Source of the DNA: Henricia sp. BOLD:AAB3569
Taxonomy: Eukaryota > Echinodermata > Asteroidea > Spinulosida > Echinasteridae
Assembly (NCBI GenBank): GCA_037783545.1
Contig: JBBELK010000485.1
Coordinates: 992,001 to 1,056,000 of the forward strand
Reading direction: 5' to 3'
DNA: 64,000 bases
In this document: positions 44,209 through 54,600 of the stretch, in pieces
Layout of the letters: the number at the start of each line of letters is the position of its first letter
Position numbering within the stretch: position 1 is the first letter of the stretch
Notes under the pieces: model-generated
Databases searched by the model: none
The model's input: the letters and a program-made list of their open reading frames with translations, nothing else
Told to the model about the DNA's origin: nothing
Program-made: the position numbers and the translations under genes

Positions 44209-45878
44209 TTACCTGTGATAATCTTTGAAACAAGGGACAGCGTAAAGAGGAAATTCGCAAATTTCACACATGATCTTTGTTTCCTTTCTCGTGCCATTTC
44301 CGTTACATTCAACACAACGCTTGAAGGGTCTGGCACAGTTATCTGTTAGGGGTATTTCAGCAGGGAAAGGTCTACCCAACAGTATGAACGGACCACGGCG
44401 ACGGGGTGGTCTACTTCTAGACCGATAAACAGGGAGATTTCTTGCATTGGATTCAAATATTTCATTCACTAATGCCATTCTGAAATTCAAGTATTTGTCA
44501 GTCCCACCAAGTTCTTTGTACACGAGATAAGAGTTTACAAGGCAGTCATCTAGCAGGAAAAAAAGATTTGTTTGTACCACTTGATCGACTTCCTGACTGA
44601 GCGGTGAGTGGAGGCAAGTTGGTCTGCCATGTCCACACCTTTCATGCCTTCGTTGTAGTCGATGACACAACGGGGTTTTTCTATGGGTCTGTCGTCCCGG
44701 TCATGCTTTCAAGAGTCTCTCATTAATTGCCGCCGTGGCCGTGTGCATCGTTGATAGCATCCGGACGTCTTTCTTGTCTCTCAAGACCAGGGCAAGTAGG
44801 CTTTTGTCGGAAGAGCGATATGTAACTTCGCCCCTTCTTAGTTTCAAGTCCTTAGGCATCTCTTTGCGATTTTATCTCACTGTCCCCACGACATTTGTTT
44901 TGTGGCCGCTGTGGAGTTCCAGGAAGAGAGAAGGGCTGCTGAACCAGTTGTCTAGGAAAATGGTGTACCCCTTGCCGAGTAGATCGGCGTTCAGGTCGAG
45001 TACGATTTTCGTACTTGCCGGCTTGTCGCTCTCGTCTTGCCCAGTGTTTATTTTGAAGTTCCACGTGTACCCAGTGGCTAGTCCCGTGCTTTGGCAGACT
45101 CGATATACCTTGATGCCAAATCTCGCACGCTTCTTCGGGTTGTACTGTTTGAACTTCAATCTTCCCTTGTATTTCCACAGCGACTCGTCCGTGGTTATAC
45201 GGCTGGAGGGAAGGTAGACCGCCTTGAAGTTATCGGTTAATTCGTTTACCACGGGGCGGATCTTGAAGAGGCGATCACTTTTATATGCCTGATTATTGTC
45301 ATTGAAGTGCAGATAGGCCAGCATGTCCATAAATCTGTCTCGGGGCAGGATGTTGTGGAAGAAAGGAGTTTCAAGTATGGAGTCTGTCGTCCAATAAAGT
45401 GTCAGTTCGGGTTTGGGCATTATTCCCATGGTGATCATCAAAGCCAGAAACACCAACATCTCTTCGGAAGTAGTCTTGAACCATTCCCTCATGTGACTTC
45501 GACTTGGCGTTTGACGTCTTGGATTCTTGGCGGGTATATAACGATTTGTCTCGTCGGCGATGTAGGCGTCAGTTCGGGAGTGAAGAACTTTTCAAAAATC
45601 TCCACGAGGCTGCTGGTGTTGTCCAAATCCCGCACTTGAACTCCCGTTGTACCGCTGTTCTTCCACTGAATTGAGTCAGTTCTCTTGGTTTGCTTGGCAC
45701 GCTTTGCTAACGGCGCTCCCCCGTCAAAACCACTGCTGTCGCTACTTTTACTATATGAACTTTGTTCATATTCAGATTCAGACGTCATGTAATGCAATTG
45801 AATGCCCTGTGTATGTACGTCTATATATACACACACCGAGAGCCCAGGGTTATGAATAGCGCGGAACAATGAACGCAT
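44209..45878 (-). pseudogene. piggyBac transposase 2 (frameshifted)
   Basis: Minus-strand frames 45878-45489, 45492-44872 and 44670-44209. The first gives an acidic, Ser-rich N-terminus ('MTSESEYEQSSYSKSSDSSG'). The second has the DDE core start, 'TDESLWKYKGRLKF' and 'FLDNWFSSPSLF' (first and second Asp). The third Asp block 'VIDYNEGMKGVDMADQL' is readable near 44620-44680 in another frame. The last frame ends with a C-terminal cysteine-rich domain ('CVECNGNGTRKETKIMCEIC', 'CFKDYH'). Two or more frameshifts (near 45490, 44870-44680 and 44600) inactivate it. It belongs to the 35595-46167 element. Confidence 0.88.
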
Positions 45879-46169
45879 GTACTCTGAACAACAGCCCTAT
45901 TCGTCGCACACGAACTCCATGCAGTGTACATGTATTACGCGAAGCGCTCTGCTCGAAAAATTCCATCTTTTCAACCAAGAATAATGACTAGTTTCGGTGT
46001 ATAGATTTACATTTTCAGAACTACTAAAGATTATCCAAACATGCCAGCAACCACATGTGCAAGTTGAATTAGATGTGCAAGTGCAGTAATGCGGCTATAG
46101 ACGTCGGCCGAATCTTGGTCTATTCACAAGTCGCGTCTTTAGACGTCTTCCAGTGGCTAGGGGTTAACC

Positions 46170-47080
46170 ACGTGCAGCGACCGTTTTTTTCGGTACCTAT
46201 TTGACACCACGTCAAAATTAGCAGTTTCACTTACTGATTCGAGGTCCACTGTACAAATTCTTAAAATCCCATTTATTACTTGTGATAAACGTTAATTGAG
46301 CGAAAGTTCATAAATTTTTTAATCTGACCTTTTATTTCCGTCACTGAGATACACTGGTAACCCTACACGTACTAATAAACCCACACCGCCATGACAGCGC
46401 GTCGCTGGTAGTCCGCAAGTGGCGCGAATATTTTGGCGCAGTGTAGTTGACGCGAATACTCTGCATTGTGGCCGTTTACGAAACTACTTGATTTGGCTTC
46501 GGACAGACGTTGCGATTTTCTGCTTTGGCCGTGTGTATACTTTATTTGTTCATGTTTTTGTTGGTGGTTTTTATCTACTTTCAACAGAAGTGAACGTTCA
46601 AGTTGACATTCTAACCAGATATTTGTTTAGCTACGTTAAAATTTCTGAGATGCAACAAGCCTGGGCCTGTCATTCGTAAAGGTACTCGCAAAACGGAACA
46701 GGTCAAAAAAAAATATTTGTTTGTGACGAACTCGGACTACATTTTCTTCATTTTATTTATTGAATCGATAGATTTTAAGGTGCCTTTTCCATTTATTGGT
46801 GTTTGGGCGCTTACAAACGCGGTACGGTAAAGTGATAATTTAAAGAATATTGTTACAACGTTAAAACCCCATTGTCATTCCCTAACTGGTTTCCGGAAGT
46901 GTGAACCCGAAACGAGACTTACACGGTTTATTGACCCGTCAATTACCATATGCGTAGCATATGGGGGATGGGGCTGGGGGTGTGGGGTGGGGGGTGGGGG
47001 TGGGGATGGGGATGGGGGATGGGGGATGGGGGATGGGGGGTGAGGGTGATGGGGGGTGGGATACAGGGGGTCGCTCCAGT
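46170..47080. other. Noncoding stretch with G-rich repeat
   Basis: No gene seen between the piggyBac end and the SINE. A short inverted repeat 'ccatatgcgtagcatatgg' (46947-46965) precedes the G-rich tract at 46962-47070. Confidence 0.5.
46962..47070. repeat. G-rich (GGGGAT/GGGGGT)n tract
   Basis: About 105 bases with dense runs of four to six G on the plus strand, compatible with G-quadruplex formation. Confidence 0.9.
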
Positions 47081-47082
47081 GG

Positions 47083-47465
47083 CGTAAATTGTTTACACCA
47101 CTGCGAGGGGAAAGCGAGGGGTTTTGTACCTTTTTAGCGTCTTGAGAGGAGACTATATAATAGGTTAGGGTTGGGGTTAGGTTTTTTTAAAGGAATTTAG
47201 GGTTTTGAATGCGGTCGGTTTGCAACCAGCTTAGGGTCTGGTTAGAAGAGAACATCGACTTGTAATCCATAAGGTCCCTGGTTCGAATCCCAGTGTTTGG
47301 GATTTTTCAAAATTCCTCGGTTTCTTCTTTCTCTCTAATTGAGAGAAGAGTTCTGACTATTTCCAAGATTGTCACTTAAGAAGTTTGTCAGTGAAAACTT
47401 AGTAGACTCTAATCGAGTTGAAAAGTTGGGGTGTACCCCACGCTGCGGTGTAAAAAAAAAAACAT
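47083..47465 (+). mobile_element. tRNA-derived SINE, family 1 (copy 2)
   Basis: tRNA-like head at about 47208-47292: 'gtctggttagaagaga' (box A-like) and 'ggttcgaatcccag' (box B). It matches copy 1 (13525-13908, opposite strand) end to end, including the TTAGGG-like part at 47160-47200. The ends 'gtggcgtaaattgtttacaccac' and 'cacgctgcggtgtaaa' contain related inverted motifs. Confidence 0.75.
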
Positions 47466-47469
47466 GCGC

Positions 47470-48280
47470 TCCGGTGTCGCTTAGCCGGGGGCGGTGCGAG
47501 GTGAGCGGGTGAGCGGGTGAGCGCCCCCACGCAACAGCTTGTATGGACATACATGAAATATAATGCATTTCCATTGCCGTGGCGTTTTATCAGCGGTGTT
47601 ATATAAGTTTCATTAACCTTTTTAATTTTTGCCGACAGTACAATGATTTTGCCGACAAAACATGAATTGCATCATATGGGAGGCAAAACAGTGGGGGAGG
47701 GGGAAAAATTGACATCTTTGCACCAGCACCAGCACCCACCCACCCACTCCGTTGGGCTATATTCCTTTAAGTGATATGTGCAGCTAAAATTTGATATATT
47801 ATTTTCCTACATTAAATCTAATTTCATAATAAATATCTACAAATGTCTTACTGGCGACAGAACTTTTTTGGTCGAGTGTAGATACCAAGCCTGGTGTTAA
47901 AATCGAACACCATATGCGTTACCTTTAATACCACATTTGGAATAAATGCACACTTGTGGTGTTAACATTTAACACCAGGATTGGCATCAATATAAGACAA
48001 CACCCACTGGTGTTATTTAACATCAGTTTTTGGAGTGTATTTAAGATAAAAAGTACAACTTTCTTCACACATAGTACAAACCCACGCGTGAGCGCGATAG
48101 CGCGTGTAATCTACCATTGTTTGTTTTATTGTCCGCGCTGCGCGTTTTTTTGATCGCATGCTAAGTGTGTGCCATTGTGATGCACACAATGAATTATTTC
48201 AACACGGGACCAAACAATTTTTTCTGCAATGCTCGCTTTGATTTACGTTGATTTTAGTAGGGGAAAGGGAAGATGGCCGC
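47470..48280. other. Noncoding stretch upstream of the sialyltransferase exons
   Basis: A 'ggtgagcg' triplicate lies at 47500-47523. A block of 'tggtgtta'/'taacacca' repeats spans 47890-48040, with a perfect short palindrome TGGTGTTAAcatTTAACACCA at 47957-47977. I see no exon for the missing sialyltransferase N-terminus. Confidence 0.4.
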
Positions 48281-48284
48281 ACCG

Positions 48285-48425
48285 TGATAAAGGTCTATTT
48301 GCTCTTGGATAGAGCTAGACATTTTATGGCAAATTGCCTTGCACAAAAGCACAAGCACCATGACGCCTCCTTGATTCGAACCCACAACCTTCAGAATTTG
48401 AAATAAGTAGGTCTTGAATACGATG
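48285..48425 (-). mobile_element. SINE fragment (box B and 'gcaaggcaattt' tail)
   Basis: The reverse complement shows 'ggttgtgggttcgaatcaag' (box B) and then 'tgcttttgtgcaaggcaa', a tail phrase widespread in marine-animal SINEs. The box A region is degenerate. Confidence 0.5.
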
Positions 48426-48496
48426 CAACATTGCGCTTGGTCACAGTACTTAAATTTTGATATTCTGATCTTCGTTTAATTCAAAGAAATGTCCAG

Positions 48497-48655
48497 GATC
48501 CGTCCGAGCAAGAATGCTAACTAACCCCTACACACAGCGGAGATTTGTCCCCGAGACACCAATCCTAGCTTGGAACGAGCACTACTCGCACGAGGAGTAC
48601 GAGCGGCTTAAGAATTACCATGGGATTTACGGCTGGAAGGGAGTCAACGATACAG
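48497..48655 (+). CDS. Sialyltransferase exon a (stem end)
   Basis: Reads '..[19 protein letters not shown]' and '[10 protein letters not shown]', ending in phase 1 before GTAGGT. The 5' boundary (AG at 48495-48496) is weak, and an ATG at 48514 could be an alternative start. This block just precedes the catalytic domain in ST6GALNAC1/2. Confidence 0.8.
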
Positions 48656-51600
48656 GTAGGTTTGTCGCTTCAACATATTTCACGGAAGCACACTGCTAGG
48701 GTGGACATAATCATTTATCAGATTTAAAAAGGAACAGCAGCAAGTACATGTAGCAGCCATGGCAACAGCGGCTGCTGCAGCAGCGGCGGCAGTGGCAGCA
48801 GCAGTTCCCTTTTTGGCATTATAATTCCCTTTGTAATTTTGTTTCTTTACATGAACTTGTTTTTCCTCATGTACCAGTTGTAGAACAAGCTCTGGCTAAC
48901 CTCAATTCCAGCCGCAACAGTTATCTGTTTGATGGCCTCCTGATAAACGGCAGACTACCTGATGACGATCGGTGCATCCGTTGCGCATTGGTCGGAAATG
49001 GAGGCATCCTAAACGGCTCGAAACAAGGCCAGGCAATCGATAATAACGACTACGTTTTCAGGTCACTATAGTATACTGCCAACAACAAATAAGACTCAAA
49101 AGAAATTTCCCCGAAATTTCCAAATGTTTTCGCCTGGAATATTTTTGGGTGCTTTCTGCAGTAATTGATATGATTGAACGTAGATACTAGAACTCACATT
49201 TACTCATTTTAGCCCCTTAATGCTCTTCGACCTGCAAAGACAGATTAAGAACGGCGTTTTTCCCCACGTTTAATTAAAATGTGTATGATAAAAACCAACC
49301 TGTATGTAAGTCAACTCAGTACCTCATCTACGTTCCGAGAAAAACTTCAAGAAATTGCTCTTAGCTGCTGCTCTTATGTTCACCTGGTTCTGTGGTCGTA
49401 CTGCACGGACAACGGAGTCAAATACGGTATAGTCAGGGCGCTAGTTTCTTTCGCACGAAATCTCTGGTGGAATCATTGCATAGGACAGTTGGAACCATTT
49501 CTATCTTTCATTTAAGTGTTTTTCCGGTGAAATGGTTGATTAAAATTTGGGGATATCACAAATCGTGCATACGGCTTTAGTGGTCACAATTCCAGGTGTC
49601 AGTTTATTCTCGCCATTCGAAGCTCGATTCTGCTGCCCTGCCAACGCACCGACACGATTTTGAATCCGTTTTTCCAATCTGTAGAGTCAACACGGCCTTG
49701 ACAAAAGGCTACGAAGAAGACGTCGGACAGAGAACGTCGTTCTATTGCTTTGGAATGGTGACACTCTCCAACACCCTAGCGGGAGGCAGGAGGGTGGGCT
49801 TTACAAAACTTCCAAGTGACGAGGTATGAGACACGATTTGTCTTCACCTTTGCCATAATACTCTCCCCAAAAGGAACATAAGCAAATTAAAAAAAAAAAA
49901 AATATTGATTACAACAGAAGTTTGTCAATTGCAGCGAATTTGTGGATAACAAGGCACTGATCGACTAATCACTTTGGAATCGCTTAATTATACCGTTCTG
50001 CTTTAGTGATTTTGTCAATGTCTAAGCGGACTTGCTTGAAACAAAAAGTCATTCCCATATCAATGAAATTGTTACATTTCCTGTTTCTAGGGCAATCCTG
50101 TGGTTTAGGGCTTTCAGAAAATCTGTTTTGTTGGGTTTTTACCCTGATTGAACCTGCGTGGGAAGAGCTGACGTCTGGAACCATATCTCCCAAACAGCCC
50201 TAGTAGTGCAGGAATGCGCACATTGCTATAGCGGCTCATACGGAGGCCGTTGCAGTCAGCCGTTCCACAAGAGGCGTTCATATACACGTTACTGACCGAT
50301 AAAATAGGTTACAACTCTCAGTTTCATTGATCTGTCAGTCACAGTATAATTTGAAGCGAACCGTTTCCAACTTGCTGGGTTGGACGATGATTGACAGGTT
50401 TACAACTAGCCGCCTGCACGAAGGGAACAAAAGGCTGCTACTGGCCGACGACTTCTAAGGTCATGAATGGGTTGTGGATAAACGCCCTTGTTCAGACGGT
50501 CACGCGATAAACAGTGGCAGCAAGTCAGCCAGGAGTAGTCCACAATGGCCCGTAATCCGATAAGCTCTCTATTGTTCAGCGAATGTGGGCCAGGTTGAAC
50601 CTATCGTCTCGCAAGACAAGTTGAATTTGCTTATTCACTGAAAATGCTGCAACGGTGTATCGTTTATGTACCGTTTCCCGGTATACAGACCGTTTCTATT
50701 TTGACCTCGCGCCTAAAGACCCTTTGCACGGGCGGCCATTACAGGGGGCAGTCAAATTGTAACCGTGCGTCAATGTACGAGTAGGAATTTTGTGGATCTA
50801 AATAATTTCCAGGCCAAACTAGGCAACCTCAGAAGCGTGGTTTCCCCGGGTCCTGATAGGGAATCTTCTTAAATTTAAAAAAAGTCTTTATTGCATCAAA
50901 ATCGGTCAAGAGAATCAAACGTTATGTTCTTTTTGGTTCAGCAAAATCTGATTATTTGACACCATACCAGCACTCCTAGTTGAGGGCTGACCTTGCTGCA
51001 TGCACACAAAATTACATTACTTTTCATTACATTTACTTTACTGATTTTGATGCAATAAAAGCTGTTTTTCATGTAAGAGGATTCCCTATCAGGATCCGTA
51101 TCAACCTCGATTCTAAGGTTATTACCTGGTTTGGTCTGGACATTTTTTGGACACCCTGTATATCCACGAAAAGAAATGCATGGTTTATATTATTTTGTCG
51201 TTTTTTGTAGGGTATTCGCTATGTATTTTTTGCCGACAGCACCTGGACTTACACCTACCTTGCTTCCGTGTTGCAAGGAAAGAAAGACCCCGGATTGCGT
51301 GGAAGGTACGCTCTGACGACGAAACTAATGCATAGTTCCGATATTGCCCAATTAACCCCGCCCCCTTGGATATTGTTGCTATGCCTCACACCCTGTCGTC
51401 AAAATGTACACATACACTGCACAAATAAATAAATGGGACTTTCAACGAAAAGCACAGATTCATTGGAGAAAACTCAAGGTATTCATGTTTCAGGGTCGAC
51501 AGTTACCGTAGCACGCACTTAGTAAAAGGCCAGTGATACAGAGATGTCATATATTCATAACAATTCGCTTTCTTACCTTTGAACAGCGAATTTCCCGGCC

Positions 51601-54600
51601 TTGAAACCAAAAATTCACCCCGAACACCACATAGTCAACGTATGGGCAGAAAATCGCGTGATGTTGGTTTGTGAGGCAATGCACTTTAACCTATGTGTGC
51701 GCTGTCTGCTAGCCCTGTTGTGATTGGTCGGCGGGTTCGGTTGATTGACAGGTCGGAACTATGCATTCACGTCGTAATACCGGATCACTTTTAAAGGGGA
51801 ACTACACACACAAAAATAAACAACACTCAACTTTAACCAACTGCAAAGTTTTCTTTAATTTGACACACAAGCCAACGAACTCCCGAATGTTCGGCAAAAG
51901 GCCCTTTTATGCCATCAACTATACAGCTTAACATTTACTCTATCGTTATAAATTGAGATGACGAAGGAGATGCAGTTTTATACCGAACAACAAAAGAAAC
52001 GCAAATATTTTCTCCACTTTGATTGAAAAAGCATTCAATCTGAGAAAGGGAATTTTCAACACACAGAAGCTTTATGCAGTCATGCATAATAAAGTTTTCT
52101 CAGAATATTTTGATGTCAACTTAATTACTAAAGAAATTTACGAATGTTAAACTTTTGTTGCTCGGTATAGAAATGGGATGAAAACCTCCAGGGAAATCTC
52201 CTGGGGGCGACCCACGCGGTAAAGTGGAGACTGCAGACCCATAATAAGTTCCGCACACGGAAAGATAAAAATAACTTTTTCTGCAAAAACGAAACACAGA
52301 ATTGTCGAAAAGTCGCACAACGATTCTCCCGCGCTTTTTGTGAAAGCCAATGACCACCAGAACTTACAATACGACAGCATATAATCCAGCTAAATGGCCA
52401 ATCACCCTCTACGTGCGCACAGTGAGCCCACACCTGAGTAACCTCAGTCAATAGACCGATCAAGTAAGCCCTGCCCGTTTTGGAATTGACCAATCACAGC
52501 CTCGGGTTGAGGTCCCCAAAAAGTGGATCTCCATTTTGGTGACCCGAGTCCTCAAAAATTTTCCACAGAGATACAACAAACTGCAGCACGAGTGACGCAA
52601 AAACACAATAAACAATTTTTATCAGCGCCCAGGACCCTACACTGTTAAAAAGAATATCTGTTCATTTACAGTACGTTCATGTCAATTGACATTACATAGC
52701 GTACTGTTTTGCAACAGTAAATTCTACTTATTTGTTGTTTTTTCTGTTTGTATATACTGTAACAGTAGACTCTACTGTTATTTAGAATTGTAAATTTACA
52801 GAAGATTCTTCTGTTTTTCAACGGACGACTACATTGTAAGTGTTCGTTTTGTGCATGGTTTTCAGTGATCTCCACTGCCGGTTTTGTTCGGGGGGCGCGC
52901 CCGGACAAAATCATCACCGTTAGCGCCTGGACAAAAGTTTGCCGCCGGGAAAAAAAACTTGGCCGCCCGGACAAAAATAATGAATTTTCCCCTCTAAAAC
53001 ACTGTGAAAGTACAGCCAAGTCATTCAAAAATGAGATGTAAATTCACCAAACATGACTCGCTTGCTATTATCGATCACTTAACACGCAAATCTATCTTAT
53101 CAGCGTCGATATAACGGCCATGACAGTTGCATTCATTCGTTTTGAACAGCGCCCTAAAGTGGTGAATGTGTTCATCTCTTGCGAGGGCCCCCACCCCCCC
53201 GGATAGGGGCCTGAACCATCGATATATATATACACTGGATGAAGTATAGCCGTTGCAGTTGGCCATACGAGAATTGAAGCCACGCCTTGGTTGCCATTGT
53301 ACCCCACGAACAATGCTTGGCCTAGACTGCTGCCCGGTCCATGCGATCCCTTGCATTCTACACATGTAGACCATGATATAGACTAGTAAATACAGTATGA
53401 CCAGTCTAGGCAAGGCATTGTATTTGGTGGGGTACAATGGCGGACGGTGGCTTCAGTTTTAGACGTCGTTGTTCATCCAGTGTATATATATCGATGGCCT
53501 GGACGAGTGATAATGGCTCGAGCCGCAGACGAGGGTTATTCGTGCACTTAAAGGCACAGGCTCGTCAGCAATGCGCGCCCGCCAAATTCGTGCTCGAAAC
53601 ACGCAGCTCCATGCCTTTGCTATGGAGCTGCGTATTGCGTGGCACACATTTGGCGGGCGCGCATTGCTGACGAGCCTGTGCCTTTAAGAGAATTGATCGG
53701 AAAATCGTCCACCCCAATTTTTTCCTAATCCATGTTTCTAAACTTTACTCCTGAACCCTAACTTTGTTTAACCCTCCACCCCCACCCTAACCCCTTTTCC
53801 CAAGTTTGGTCAACCTGACTGTGGACTTGAGCAAACGAGTGCAAGTCCACAATCCGTCACTTTTTCCCGCAAATTATGGACTTAAATGGGTTTCGAGTCC
53901 ACAGTGCGAACGCAATGCTAACACACACGACCGGGTACTTGTCACAGTACTTGTGCACATTTTGCTCTCGGGCGCGTGCAGTTGGCGTGTACGTGTGCGT
54001 GTTCAATAAGTGCTTAATAGGGCGCGGGCGCGCGGGCCAGGCTAAAAAGTATTTAAGACCGGCCGGTCTTTATCGTCCGTTTAAGACTGGCCACGTGACA
54101 TGCTCTCAGCTAATAGGGATGCGTGAGCGAATATTAATCTGGTTTCATTTATGGAAAGTGCGTCGATCTCGGTGTGTTTACAATTTTTGAAGCCGATTTT
54201 ACGAAAAATTATGGAGCTTGCGCAACTTTTGAAAATGGCATAAGCCCCATAGCATGCGTGTAATTATCGCAGGAATGTTGCGCAACTTACGCAATAAACA
54301 GTTGCGTAGGTGGGCTTACGCAGTGCGTAAGGTTTCTTGAAATCGGCTGCTGGACCTTTCCGCGTTGCACACTTTATAATGTCTCCTTCACAGCCATTCA
54401 TTGTTGTGTTCTTTTGTCATAGGCGCAGCACAGCAATGCAGTGCCGTGTGTGTTCACTGTTTAATGATTCTCGGTTCAGCCTATATAAATGTCGCCGCCG
54501 CACGGTTCGCTCTCTTTTTTGACTGCCTTGTAAAACACAAAAATCGGACGTCTTGTAAAACACAAACTTCTACGTCCACCTCTCACCCCGCTTGCCAGTT

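Larger units (their letters stand above)
35595..46167 (-). mobile_element. piggyBac transposon 2, hosting BEL/Pao element 1
   Basis: Left end TTAA (35595-35598) then CCCCTTGCCACCGG; right end CCAGTGGCTAGGGG then TTAA (46164-46167). The termini are inverted with few mismatches. Without the 8.17-kb BEL insertion and its 5-bp duplication the element would be about 2.4 kb, the usual piggyBac size. The transposase is on the minus strand at 44209-45878. Confidence 0.88.

Noticed and set aside
46419-46679. N-terminal anchor exon of the sialyltransferase
   Set aside because: It has a hydrophobic stretch, but no splice donor in a phase matching the first recognised exon was convincing and no stem similarity is visible.
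47208-47292. Functional tRNA gene
   Set aside because: Box A and B-like sequences are present, but stems do not pair cleanly and the unit is embedded in a dispersed repeat; called a SINE head instead.
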